DNA of 64,000 nucleotides, from the NCBI GenBank assembly GCA_002914805.1, contig JXTB01000061.1, positions 750,364 through 814,363 on the forward strand, read 5' to 3'. Both the position numbers and the translations under genes were made by a program. Each line of letters opens with the position of its first letter. Position 1 is the stretch's first letter. Positions 1 to 12,344 of the stretch are shown here, piece after piece. The DNA is from Parasponia andersonii (lineage: Eukaryota; Streptophyta; Magnoliopsida; Rosales; Cannabaceae). The notes under the pieces were generated by a model. That model ran no database searches and was not told the origin of the DNA. It saw only the letters and a list, made by a program, of their open reading frames with translations.

Positions 1-1974
1 TCAGTATTGATACACAATTTTTTATAGAAAAAAAAAAAAAGATGACAATTTAGGTCTCATGTAAATTTATTGATTAGACAAAAAATTAGTGGAACAGTTA
101 GGAAGATGAATGATAATACTTAAAAGGGAACAGGGCATCTTTTCTTTTCCAAAATTGCAAAAAATTCCGCATGGAAGTTTAAATTTTTGGTGAGGTGAAC
201 AACATTTGTATGAAATAAAGAGACTATAATCGCTAGTTATATGATTAGAGGCTCTTCAATTAGTTTCCATTCATTTATTCCCATCGATAAGTGTAATTAC
301 AAAGTGTTTTCTGCAACTCATTTTTTGTTACCAAATACAAAAATATATCTGAAAGTGAAAAACAGATTTTCATATATTTTTTCTAGAACATGCAATCACC
401 AATTAAAATTTTACTTTTTTTCTTTTAACTATATGTAAGTATGCATTTTATCAATAGATTACCAAAAAATGTGAGATATATCATATGTTTTCTACAAATG
501 TGTTAGATTCTTGGAACTTAATATCTAGGAAAACTGTTATCAATCTTCTTTTTTTTTTTTTTTTTGGCATAGTCTATAGTATGCATTCATTAATTTCTCA
601 CTGAATTTATTATCACGACTATAGCCTATCCACATTGCAATTGTGAAAATTGTAAGAAAATGTAAACCTTCAATGAAATTGCATCTTAGGAAAATGCGTC
701 AAAATGTTATAGTTGTCCCTTTTAGAGGAAGTAAAGGGAAAAATAAAAATAAAAACATAAAGAGTTAATGTCTATCTTTTGGCTTAAAATTTTTTTTTTT
801 AAAAAAAGTCTATCTTTTGGTTAAGTATTTATTTAACTTTAAAAATTATGGGCATGTAAGAGTCAAATGTAGGGGAAATTATAGAAATACGTGGAAAACA
901 TTACCTTTTTTAAAAAATACGAATACTGGTCAAAATACGCATGATGAAATAATGCCATGTAAGAGTTAAATGTACGGCCTGACGCATCTCAGATTTCATC
1001 AGGCCAATATTTTTTTTTTAAATTACAAAACAAAAGACAAGCACAGGCACTAAAAGCGCCTATCAAGCATGTAGCAGGTGTTGACGCGCCTGTCTTCAAC
1101 ATGTTAATTTTTTTTTTTTCAACTTTTCACCCTTTTTTGTGTCCAAAATTTACATTTTATTTCCTAAACTAATTTTATATGTAACCATGTAATTACTTTT
1201 ATAGATTAGCTTAAAACTTTTTAACTGAACTACCGAATATATTAAGAATAATTTTAAAAATTGTTTAATAAAATTAATAAGATGCAATTGATTTTTTTTT
1301 AAAACAATAACAACAACAATTCCATTTTCAATTACCTTGATACTATAAGTAATCTGCTATATTATTCATGATAACTATATTTTATTGCTATATTTTTCAT
1401 GATAACTATATTTTTTTCTTGATATAGTTCAAATATTATCTTTCAAATTACAATAAAAGATACTATAAATAACAACCTAATATGATACTGTAGGTATCCT
1501 CATACATTACCTCATACGTAAGTACTCAAGTAGGATACCTATGGTAATAATTTTTCTTTTAAATATTTATTTTAGCCTCAATAAAATTTTTCCGTGGACA
1601 CTATTGGTAACCAAAATAGCATAAGTAATCAGGATGCCTATAGTAGCAATCTAACTTCTTTTCTTGTATACATGTTTACTACCAAGATAATTTACTGCTT
1701 ATAATAAAACTTTATAATAAGGCTGCCTTAATGACCATATTTTCTTGGATACTATAAATAATCAAGTAGTATAACTATGGTAACTATACAACTCCTTTTC
1801 TAATTAAAACGCTTATAACCATAATAGAAATTGTAATAGTTTTTTCTTTCAATTTACCCAAATAATATGGGTATCTATACTGATCTTTTACTCAGTTACC
1901 ATAAGTAACCTCGTATGATATCTATAGTAACTATTCAACTTTAACAATTTATTTTAATTATTTTAGATAATCAA
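1..1974. other. AT-rich noncoding DNA
   Basis: I see no gene here. The stretch is AT-rich with many homopolymer A/T runs (for example around 550-575 and 1005-1020). Between about 960 and 1110 there is a slightly GC-richer patch with repeated 'gcgcct' words, which looks like the edge of an old transposon, but no termini or protein match can be made. From about 1,440 onwards, loosely similar phrases such as 'gatacctatggtaa' recur, leading into the clearer tandem repeat that follows. The short open frame at 241-438 shows no domain and no coding character. Confidence 0.5.
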
Positions 1975-2575
1975 GTAAGATACTGTTTGTATTTAAATGA
2001 GAGACTGTAAGTAAATTACCAAAGTCATCCATTAAAAGGACTATCCAACCAAAATTTAAATATGTCAGATAGATACTTAGAGTCTAGTTTACAATTTCTG
2101 TAAATTGTATAAGTAATCTCATAAGATACTTATAGTAATAGGAGACCATTAGTATCTAACTGAGGGATTGTATTTAATTACCAAAGTCAACCAATTGAAA
2201 AGGGAATCCAACCAAAATTTAAATATGTTAAATAGATACTTAGAGTCTAGTTTACAATTTATGCAAATACCATGGTAACCTTATAAGATACTTATGATAA
2301 TAAGAGACTATCAGTATCTAAGTGAGAGATTGTAAATAAATTACCAAATTCAACCGTTAAAAAAGGTGTCCAACCAAAATATAAGTATAATAAATAGATC
2401 CGTAGAGCATAGTTTACAAATTCTGCAAATGCCATAAGTAACATCATAAGATCCTTATGGTAATGAGAGACTGTCAGTATCTAAGTGAAAGATTTTAGCT
2501 AAATTATCAAAGTCAACCATTAAAAAAAGGGCATCCTACATGTTGAATAGATAAATTCTACGATTTTCGCGAATA
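1975..2575. repeat. ~162-bp tandem repeat, about 3.5 copies
   Basis: The phrase 'accaaagtcaacc' and its variants recur at about 2018, 2180, 2343 and 2506, a spacing of 162-164 bp. The whole unit repeats with it: 'atccaaccaaaatttaaatatg', then 'tagatacttagagtctag', 'tttacaaattctgcaaa', 'cataagatacttatggtaat' and 'gagactgtcagtatctaag'. Copies differ at many sites, so the array is old. A unit of this length is compatible with satellite-like DNA, but only a few copies are present. Confidence 0.8.
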
Positions 2576-4796
2576 CTTATAATAATATAATTCTTGTATT
2601 ACAAGTAAGTATTTTACTTACCTAATTTCCAAGCTTTCTAATTATGTTCCTGTGAAATACTCTTTCCTCAGGATACAATTGACATGTCCCTAATATTTTA
2701 CCAATAAAGATTCAATTGATCACTTTATGCCTCTATGTTGTTAGTTAAAATTATAACTACGTACTAGAAGGAAAGCCCATATTTAACGAATAACACACGT
2801 AACTAAAACAATTCTATATTGTTTATCTTTCTTTAGAAAAATATTCTATATTATATCTCACATATATATGCATATATATGTAAGGTTTTATTTTTTTTTT
2901 TAGCCATTAAATCATTATCTAATAGTAATTCATCGGTTATAGTGATGTGTATGAAAAGACGTATATTATTAATATTATTTCTTTCCCTTATTTTTTAATA
3001 TAAAAAATATACATGATAAATTTTAATTGGTCAAAACGATACCTATACATAGGTAAAAAAACAAATACTTAGATTAGTGCCCAATATATATTCTGATTAG
3101 AAACATAAATCAGAACACACTATATACCAAGCTGCACCTTGACAATAACTTTTCATCATTCTGGAAAGAACCATTAGTTTATATTACCACCTAAATTAGT
3201 AACTACAAACAGAGCACTACTAATTAAAATAACATAAATAAATATAGCTTGCATCACATAATACCACTCAGTTTTCCACTACCGAAACACAGGTATGGTC
3301 AACAACAATTTTACATACAATAAAATTCTCACTATTCCCATTCTTTCTTAATTTTATAATTACACAATGAACCCATTGATAACTATTAAGTAGTAAAAAC
3401 TAAAACTAATAAACTAATGAAAATGCTATCAAACTTCTACGAAACCTTCTCCTGGTCACTTAAATTTTTATTCATGAAATATAAGTATCTATATATGTCC
3501 ATGTATAAACAACCAACAACAAAATAACAAGGCTCACGAATTACAATAATTAGTAGATAAAGTTATTAGAAAGCCATGTATAACATACAGCTCAAGAAAG
3601 TTCCAAGTACCATTCTTTGGCATTGTATATAACCAATACATATTTATAATACTTGAAACCAAAAACTAACACAATAACAGATGTCCTGAAATTCTAGATG
3701 TTGGGGTATTTTTCACCAACTATCCATGTATCCTTACTACTTCAAATTGACTCTGCTCTCAGTTTTGGAAGGGGAGATCATCTACAGGACACTCTGATAC
3801 TTAAGTTAGATATATCTATCTTTCTTAAGAACTAAAGAGCAGAGATTGAGTATATGTGTCATTTAATTAATAATGTGCCATTTTTATATACTGGAATTGG
3901 AAACTCAGTGACCCCTAATTTCATCATCATATACTCCGAAAATTACAGATTATGGATGCTGCAATTTCTTTTAAGTTGACATAAATTACTCTCCATGATC
4001 TCCTCTAATACGTGTCTAGAAGGGATGAGATCGTGATTGTCTATTACCCTATTAAGGTGATTTACCTAATACACATGGCGACCATGATGTGGCATTAAAT
4101 GCCCTAACTGAATCTGGGGTTGAGTGTTACTTGTAAGGATAATTAGTCATAAGATCCCAAGGGTTTCTGACTCTCCAAACCTCGTGTTGAAAAAGGTCTG
4201 GGATCAGCTGAGCCTACCCAGAGTCTGTCTGATATGAACCTGAGATGGGGTCAGCTTTTACTCATGTAGGTTAGCAAGCTCGTACTGCATCATGCAGAAC
4301 TCACATGTCATTTAAATAGTATTCTTAGTGATTCGTATTGAACTTACCTATTCCGCGCCATCTGTCTCACTATCTCTCAGTCCACTTGATAAGTATTATG
4401 GAAATGGCCCCATAAATACCCCCTATTTTCCCTTTTAATGGACTTGCAGTTATCAAAAAATGGGAAATCATATCTCTGACCCATTAATACAAGGGAGAAA
4501 ATGTGGCTTGAATTTATCATTATTTTTTAGTTACCAATATACGTGCATGTTTCCCTGTGTCGTGAATTTTCAAATTTTCAAAACTTTTATCTTTATAAAT
4601 TTCTCTCGTGCTACCCCTTTGGAGAAAAGACTATTCAACTTTCCTACAATAAAAACCGTATTTGCCCTTATTTCACTTTATCAAAACTTTTCGGGTACAC
4701 TCACTTGTTCTCTAAAACCTTCATGTGTTCCCAAATCTTAGGGTTTCAAAAATCTCTTTCTTCAAAGCTCTTAACTTCTCTCTCATATCTATAGAA
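2576..4796. other. noncoding, possible edge or LTR of the Tat remnant
   Basis: No gene is visible. From about 3,980 the composition becomes less AT-rich, with phrases such as 'ctgggatcagctgagcctacc'. This leads into a plausible promoter for the plus-strand ORF that follows: 'cataaatacc' at about 4,410-4,420 lies some 380 bp before its ATG. Given the Tat-type polymerase reading leftwards from 11.16 kb, this stretch may be the 3' end or 3' LTR of that element. I could not find a second LTR copy to prove it. Confidence 0.3.
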
Positions 4797-7700
4797 ATGG
4801 CCCCTAATCAGAGCCAAAAGCTCTGCCCAATATTTGATTCTAAGGTGGACTCACTGAGGAGGCAGCTCTATTTCCTTGGCAAGATCACCCTCTAAAGGGT
4901 CAAGGGCTCCACCGACTAGTATCTGCGGCCATCCTCTCCTAAGGGGTTCATCATCTTGGGGAGGAAGCATCTTGAATGGTAGTGGTTCCCTCTTTCTCCC
5001 CTCACTCACCAATTTTTTTCTCTGATTGGAATTCATCCTATGTAGTTGAACACCCGTGGAATCATGATTCTAATGGAGCTCCCAGCTTTGTCAGTATTAC
5101 TAAATGTGTATATCAAATTTGAGGTGGTCTCCTACACATACAAACGTACCCTTTTCCTCAAGAAATGTTCTAACCCAACTTTCTACCTTCAACTGCTTCC
5201 TAGGTGCCATGTTTTTGGGATTTTTTTAGATCGAACAAGCAGTAGGATTCCCATTCCAAGATGCAAGCTATCGAAGAGGTGTGGTGCTCTCCTTGGGTGA
5301 ATGGGGAGCATTTCTGAATTCCTTCATATTTCACGCTTAATATTTATTATACTGAACTTAGGATCTATACGTCTTTAATTCACTTTAGTATCCAAAATCT
5401 GATCTCGTGCAGCTTCTATAGAGGCAACTAGGTTCGATCCACAGCCATCGGTGGTTCAGCTTCTAGAGTAGGAAGGGGTCATTTTTTTAGGTCATCTGGC
5501 AACTGCCGCCATATCTAAGTCGTTCTAAATCCCCAGGTGATGAACATGATATAAAGGATAGTTTCGCACCTCCTTTTCCTACTAGACACATCGGTCATCA
5601 CCAAATACCTTTGGAGTTAGCTCAATGTTTCGGTGCTGAACCGACTCTATTGAGATGAGCAAAACTGCATTACAATGGTGGGCCACCAGGTTATAGCTTC
5701 AAACTAAAAGGAATGCACCAAGCTCTGGGGCGAAGAGGTTGCTAACCCCAAAAGAACCAAGGGTAGGTTTTTTTTTAATCATTATTATTGGTTAATCGGG
5801 GGCTATGTTTCACAGGTTCAGATGTTAGTCCCTCGATAGATCCTTCTCTGGCCAAGAGAGGTGCCAATGTTCACTGTGCGCGACCAAAGGTCCCTACTGG
5901 TTAGCATCTAGTCGTGTCATCTAAAGACGAGGTAGGAGAGCAAGGGGTCAGTAGGGTTATTTATATCTAAAGATGATGTAGACATTGCGTCCCTTTCTAA
6001 GGCAAGTGAGCACGCATTTCAAGAGATGCCAAATATAGTGATTAAGTATGGCAAAGAGGCATCTTCGAGTCTGTTAGGGGGAATCTGCTATATCAGCTAC
6101 CTCTACCCCCAGTTCTGAGCTAAAAGCGGGTGCGAAGTCTGGCGAAAAGACTGGGCCTAGATCTATTCATTCCCATAGATAGATTGTGAAACTCAGTGGT
6201 AGAGTACCCAGGCTCAAATCCCATCTGTCTTCTCCTCCGCCCGCCCCGTTGAAAAGGAGTCGCGACAAGGGTCTTGCCGAATAGGAGGGGGACCCAACAA
6301 CTAAGAAGAGTAAATCTTTCTCATCTTTGGACAGTGATGACGATGCTACCTTAACTATTATGAGGAGGAGAAGGTCGGCGTGCAATGGTCCCTCTGAGCG
6401 TACTGGTCAAGACAAGACTAAAAAATTATAGATGGGTAGACCTTCTTTGGAGATGACTGTCAGGGCTGTTGAGATGGCAGTAGCTACGGAGGCCTCTACA
6501 ACTGATGACAAAATGCTGAGAAGCACTACTAGGGTATCCTCGACAGAAGGAAAAGGGGTCCTCATTATCGGTGAGGAGCCGTGTTCCACAAATATGAGTG
6601 AAACCTAGGGGGAGGGTCCAACGGTGAAATTTGAGATGGAGGTGCTCTTTTTGGAGAATGTGGACTTCATTGCCAGTCGAACATTGCACAGGTTTGGTTC
6701 ATTTAGCTGATGCTTCTATGCTCTTGAGCACTACAAGTCTAATTTTGTTTATTTTGCAGCTAGCTACTCTTCTATACTTTTTCTTGTCACATTTCGAAGG
6801 GCTAACTCGATTGTTGAATGCAAATGTTGTGGCGCCGAAGCAAAGCTATGTCTCCTTCACTGCACTGAAGGTAGACTTCGAATTGTATCGTGGTTTAGAG
6901 TAAGCTAAGGTCAACATCGTAGTGGCTCATGCCCTAAGCTCTAAGAGGGCCAGTGTGAGGAGCTGGCCACGAAGTTGGCGAAGCAGAGGGGAAGATTAAA
7001 TCTCTTTAGGTAGAAGTACCGGGTTTGCATTCCTAAGCTAAGCTTGCTAACATGGCTCAGGCCGAGGCTAAGCTCAAAGAGCAGGAGTGACAAAATGCTA
7101 TGGCTAAGATGGGGATGCTTTCATTGCCTGTAATAGAGCCATCGACGAGGCTAAAGAGGAAAAGAAAGCCAAAATAAAGGCTAAGCTAGAAGTCCATTCT
7201 TTGCAACATAGGCTCGACTGGTCTAACAAGGTAACCACTCACCTCCATTCAAACTATCATAAACTGTTAAAGGCCTATATTGAACTGACCCTACGGTGTA
7301 GTAAAGATCTAGCTGATATAAATGCTCTTTTGGTCAATCTATCATAGCATTAGGTAGACCTAAGATTAGCAGTGCCAAAAGATAGGTTGGGGGACGTGGA
7401 AAAATTGAAGATGAGGTATCAAAGGCAGGTGGACATTATCTTTACAGAAAACTCTAGGTTTGGCTAAGAAAATAAGGAAGTTGAGGGCTATGTAGAGATG
7501 GTAATATCGTGGTAATATCGATAAGTAGAAGGGTGTCAAGAACAACAACTATTCTATCGGGTATTACATGCAAAAACTGAAAGAAAAAATTAATATTGTG
7601 TATCCCACTGATGTACTGAGGATGCTCGACAAAGAGAATTATGGGCCTTCGACATCTACCTCTATTGGTAGAGAGATGATACTTGTCTCTAATCTACTAG

Positions 7701-7873
7701 AGTAGACTCTCGCTCTAAATGTTCTAGAGGTTTTGCCTGCTCTTAATATGTCAACTAGCACTGAACTGAGTGTAATTATGCTATCAAGTAATGAGTCTGA
7801 GCCTCTTGTGCCTCCTTCTACTGAAGCTGAACAAAGTGACCTTGGCTTTCCTCCCCTTGTTAGAGGTAATTAG
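4797..7873 (+). pseudogene. degenerate antisense ORF (coiled-coil protein) of the Tat element
   Basis: This is a broken plus-strand reading frame, opposite in direction to the pol of the same element. A possible start is the ATG at 4797 (MAPNQSQKLCPIF...), open to a stop near 4893. The best-preserved part is about 6,680-7,450, where translated pieces are rich in Lys, Glu, Ala and Leu, for example AEAKLKEQE and AIDEAKEEKKAKIKAKLEV. This is the pattern expected of a long coiled coil, but it is broken by stops and frameshifts. A polyadenylation-like 'aataaaattg' follows at about 7,950. Proteins annotated as 'putative gypsy type transposon' in plants are usually such antisense ORFs with a coiled-coil C-terminal half. 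That family link is inferred from position and composition; the N-terminal domain is too decayed for me to confirm. Confidence 0.42.
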
Positions 7874-8126
7874 GGGGCCCTCGCATTTGTATATTTGTAA
7901 AATATAAGCAGTGTAGTGTAAAGTTGACCTTTGTTGTAATAGTCATTGAGAATAAAATTGACTTATGTTTCTCATCTTTATTTTGTTTATCTCTTTCTCT
8001 TTGCATGCTTAGTTAGAGTTGGATATTATATACGATGCTATTCCTTTGTCAGTGGTACGACTAACTTTTGAGTTTGGCCTAATCGTATATGATTTGGAAT
8101 TACTAGTAAATATTCTTCAAGCTATG

Positions 8127-8261
8127 ATTGATAAGATTAACTCTAGAAATTGGGATTTGAGTTCTGGCTAGTCTAATGTAGAAGCACAGTGATGATTGAC
8201 AAGATTAACTCTAGAAATTGGGATTTGAGTTCTGGCTAGTCTAATGTAGAAGGACAATAAT
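8127..8261. repeat. 67-bp tandem duplication
   Basis: A unit beginning 'gattgataagattaactc' at 8127 is repeated from 8194 ('gattgacaagattaactc') with only a few mismatches over 67 bp. It sits in the noncoding spacer between the antisense ORF and the end of the integrase. The high identity suggests it is younger than the surrounding decay. Confidence 0.85.
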
Positions 8262-9114
8262 GAATGTGTAACTATTCTCATGGCTTCTTTTAGTAGAGTT
8301 TGATCTTCGTGTCTGGTTAGACTTTTCCGACCCCAAATGGAATCATGCTAGGAGTTAGCATCAAGGGTTGGTCAATTCTTGCTTAGACCCGTTGCAGTTG
8401 AAGAAGAGGCCTGGACTTGGCTCTTACCGAAAGCAAACATGGTATTACTATTTTGATGTGTTCCTATGACTTTGTCCTAGACCTTTTCCCGAGAAGTAAA
8501 CACATTTGGGCATAAACAATCACCAATTATGTATTCTATACTTGATAGTTAAGTATGAATAGATAATAATTGGTCTCGATTTCTGTCATCGTGTTCTAAA
8601 AATTAAAGATATATTTTTTTTACATATATTATTTTACTTAATTTTCCTAGGTCTATTTCCAATGGATAGACCCCAAAGGGTCTACTTCCAATGGGTAGAC
8701 CCTAGTCATATTATAGATTAGTACTTATCCATTTCTCGACAAATCGCTTAAAGAGATCGTGCTGGTAAAAATATCTGTCACGTAGCTTTTCCCGATTCGC
8801 GGTTGCTAGTGGCATTTCGTAAGGTACTTACTAGTGAGAATTTTATCGCACAGTTCTTTCCTACTATGTAGATAATTGGACAGTTAGCAAGCATTTATTG
8901 CACAACTTATTCCCTTTTGTACATACCTTAGGGTCCCTTGCAAGCATTTTTTATATGCAGGGATATCTTAGTGGATTGTGTATGCGTAATGTCCATTTTA
9001 AGTCTACTGAATGTCAGACCTTCAGAAATAACAACTTAATTGATAAAATTATACGGCAAATATTTTGGCCTGTGACAAAATCAAACCCTTTTTTTAATAA
9101 TGGAAGTAATTACA

Positions 9115-11157
9115 TATGACTCACACATAGTATTTCTTTAAGTGTTAGGCATTCCATGTGTTGGTAGGTTTTTCCCAGTCCTAAATTCTTTCAGAACATA
9201 TGTGCTGTTGTCAAGTGCCTTAATTACTTTGAAAGGTCCTACCCAGTTAGAATTTAGCTTTGAAAAATTTATGGTTATGACTTTTAGAACCCCATCTCCA
9301 ATGTTAAATCGCGAATATTGACTATCTTTGCATAATAGGATCTAGCTAACTGGTGGTAAGAAGCTAGATAGATCAGGACCATGTCTCTAGTTTCCTCAAG
9401 AAGGTCTATGTTATGGCTTAGCTACTACTCGTTTAATGATGTGTCCTTTACCACTTCTGTGCGAAGGGTTAGGAGACTAATTTCGGTTGGTATCATGGCT
9501 TCTGACCCGTACACCATAGCGAAAGGTGTCCTCCCAGTTGACCTTCGTTCAGTGGTTCAGTGGCCTCATACTATGACTGGTAGCTCTTCTAACTACTTTC
9601 TTTTATCCTCCTCTTACTTTTTCTTAATGGTCTTATCCGTCGCTTCTACTTGGCCATTCCCTTAGAGATAGTTTACAGATGAAAAGTTGAGCTTGATTCA
9701 TACAATTCATATAGCACTTTGAGTTTAGCATTCTGGAACCGTATGCATGGTCAGCATGTATTTCCTTAGGGATTCTATACTGGTAGATTATGTTTTTTCA
9801 AATAAAGTTAATCTTGTCTGCCTTATTGATGGTGGTGTAGGCTTTAGCTTCCACCCACTTAGTGAAATAGTATATGGCTAATGAAACATAACTCTTACCC
9901 CCAAGGCTCCCCTACGATATCAAGTCTCCACTTAGTGAAACCCTAAGGGTTTATGATTGAGTGGAGTTCTTCTATAGGTCGACGTTTCAAATGGGCAAAT
10001 CTTTGACATTTATCATATTTTTTGACAAATTGAACTACCTTGGTCATCATGTATGGCCAGAAATATCTAGTAATTAGAGTCTTATAAGCGAGGCTTATCT
10101 GCCAGAGTGGTTGCCACATACTCCTTTGTGAATCTCCTTTATCAACTTTTGTGCTTCTATTAGGCTAATGTATCTCAGCATTGGTCCCATTGTTGATCTT
10201 CTGTACAATTACCTTTTCACCATTGTGTATTGGACAACTTTTATTCTGACTGATCTTGCCTTTGTAGGGTCTTTTTGCAACTTTCCCACTATTGGATATT
10301 GTGTAATTGGAGTCATCCAACACTCGACCTCAAGCTCGGTCATGAACACGTGATACGTAGAATTCTCTTTAGGATCCCTCGCGTACTCGTCTTCCAATAG
10401 TACTTATGTATGCTTGACTATTTCCCCTAATATAGCACTTTTAGCTAACTCGTCAGCCTTCTGATTCATTTCTCTAGGTACCCGCTCAATGTCAAATTTG
10501 CTAAACCGGTCCTTTATCCTCATTATCTTTGACAAGTACCTATGTAGCCTTAGCTCTTTCACTTCAAAGTGTTTCTTTACCTCCCACTATCAGTAGTGAA
10601 TCAGTTTTCACCATGATACTTTCTACTTCGAAGTAGATAGTTAGCTCCAGACCTTGTAGCAATGCCTCATATTCTGCCTCGTTGTTGGTTGCTTGAAATT
10701 TGAGCCTCAGGGCTTTCTCTATTTTGAGCCCTGTAGGGGTCTGCAGAACTATCCAAATTGTAGACCCTGATACATTTGTGGATCTGTCGGTGGAAAGGGT
10801 CCAAGTAGAGTTGCTTGGAACTGGAGGTATTTGTGTTGGACTTTGTGGCTCACCAAAGGATTAGATTGTTACTAAGAAGTCTACCATGACTTGTCCTTTC
10901 TTAACTACCTGAGGTTGGTACTCTATATCGTATGGCCCATTTGGTTAGACACCCTAACAAATCCGGCTTAGCCAAAATCTGTCGGATGGAAAAATCCATG
11001 CATACCATAACCGAATGCACTTCAAAGTATTGCCTTAAGCTCTTCTTCGCATTTACAAGAGCCAAAACTATTTTTTCGGTCGTGCTGTACCATATTCTGC
11101 ATCTAAGAGTATTCGGCTTGTGTAAAATGAAAGAGCAAAATATGTTGGCAACCTTCA
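9115..11157 (-). pseudogene. Tat-lineage pol fragment: RNase H, second RNase H domain, integrase
   Basis: Reading leftwards, 11,157-10,901 encodes the RNase H tether of Ty3 pol (motifs RIWYSTTEKIVLALVNA, LRQYFEVHSV, LAKPDLLGCLTKWAI). Next, 10,845-10,440 encodes a second RNase H-type domain (start WTLSTDRS, centre NNEAEYEALLQGLEL, then KTDSLLI, and a KADELAK-like end). From about 10,110 comes the integrase: the zinc-finger tail (KKYDKCQRFAH) is followed by a core with YFTKWVEAKAY and many stops. A well-preserved C-terminal segment lies near 9,300-9,130 (GDGVLKVI, NWVGPFKVI, STYVL, GKNLPTHGM). Frames change repeatedly and stops interrupt the core, so it is inactive. In the second RNase H domain the usual 'YVDGSS' start reads 'STDRST', suggesting further damage. 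Confidence 0.8.
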
Positions 11158-12197
11158 TGTTACAACGTGACTGGTTTACTATTTATGTTACAATATACGA
11201 CTAAATATTTGATCTGTTTACTTTTTTTCAATATTTTCCTTTGATATGCTTTAGATCACAATTTGTATAGTTATCAATCATAAACATCTAATCATATTAA
11301 TGCATAGACGGATTCAATTGAGAAGGAATATGTAAGTGACTCTTACCAAAATTTATTTTGAGTATATGTCTATATTTCACTAAGAAAATTCTTTTAAATG
11401 AATATTTTATATGTCATATCGTTTATGGAAGTTTCTTTAACTTATTTGTGTTGATTCTTATTATTTAAAGTTACTCTAATTCGTGCTATAAGATATCAAA
11501 AATTTTTGAGTAACTGACTGTTTTATTTTAGGAAAGAAATTTGGAAGTTTCCTTTTTTATTACAACATGACTAGGTTGGCAGATCATGTTGCAAAACATG
11601 GACTGAATTAGCAATTAATTTCCAGATCAGTTTTCCAAGTTTGGGAACGGACTTGGCTATTCTTGCAAATCTTCTAATCAACATTAAATTCAATTAAGTA
11701 TTATTTTACAAATTATATACGTGAAGGGTTGCATTATCACCTTATTGTATTTTTTTATTATAAAAGAAAGGTTTTTCTTTTAGCCATATTTTAGACTTAG
11801 AAGGTATCCTAGTTATTTGAGTAACAGTGCTTCGAGAGAGGTGCTGATTGTCTTCAAGAGAAAATCGACTTCAAGTACCTGAAGGAATTTCAGAAGAACA
11901 AAGTCAACCTAAGACGAGTGGTACTCACTAGACATATTAGTGAAAGAATACATCCATATTGTGACAATCAAAAGAGGGAATCTTTTATTGTATAAGTCAA
12001 ATTGGTGTTTGTATTCATTCAAACTTTACTAATAGTGTTAATTCTCTAGGCGTAGCCCTTTAGATGTGAGTTATTAGGAGATATCTGAACCAAGTAAAAA
12101 TATCTTGTGTTATTTTTACAATTTTCGCATTACCACCTCACGTAATTAATTGGAAATTTATTATATTTGGTACTACCTGATTAACGGACCTAATAAT
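11158..12197 (+). repeat. probable 5' LTR of a SIRE-like copia element
   Basis: The Tat coding similarity ends abruptly at 11,157 and a new sequence begins with 'tgttacaacgtgac', a normal LTR start. About 1,040 bp later, a primer-binding site and copia gag follow on the same strand, which places this segment as the 5' LTR. LTRs of about 1 kb suit the SIRE/Maximus lineage. The 3' LTR was not found, so the end is defined only by the PBS and the canonical CA terminus is not evident. Confidence 0.5.
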
Positions 12198-12208
12198 TGG
12201 TATCAGAA
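12198..12208 (+). other. primer-binding site, initiator tRNA-Met type
   Basis: 'ttggtatcaga' matches the first eleven bases expected opposite the 3' end of plant initiator tRNA-Met (usual PBS TGGTATCAGAGC). It sits just before the copia gag and just after the putative LTR. The bases after it have diverged ('atagg' in place of 'gc'). Confidence 0.65.
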
Positions 12209-12344
12209 TAGGATACTAATATTTTTAGTGAGATCTTGTAGTATATTTGATCTGATTTTTCATGTATATCGTTACTTGCTGAAAGTGGGTCCATTCACGC
12301 CCTCCAATCCTTGATAGCACGAATACTTGTATTAGAAGGCACAC

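Larger units (their letters stand above)
4797..11157 (-). mobile_element. Ty3/gypsy Tat-lineage retrotransposon remnant with antisense ORF
   Basis: The minus strand encodes, in order from 11,157 down to about 9,115, the end of the reverse transcriptase/RNase H, a second RNase H-type domain and an integrase. A separate coiled-coil reading frame lies beyond the integrase on the opposite strand. Two RNase H-type domains plus an extra antisense ORF between pol and the 3' LTR are known hallmarks of the plant Tat lineage. Gag, protease and most of the reverse transcriptase are missing because the right side stops at a copia LTR. No LTR pair was found, so outer borders are approximate. Confidence 0.6.

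Noticed and set aside
1975..2575. CRISPR-like array
   Set aside because: Repeats are long, contiguous and diverged with no unique spacers, and the DNA is plant nuclear.
12198..12215. tRNA-like sequence
   Set aside because: It is only the short primer-binding site of a retrotransposon; no cloverleaf can be formed from the flanks.
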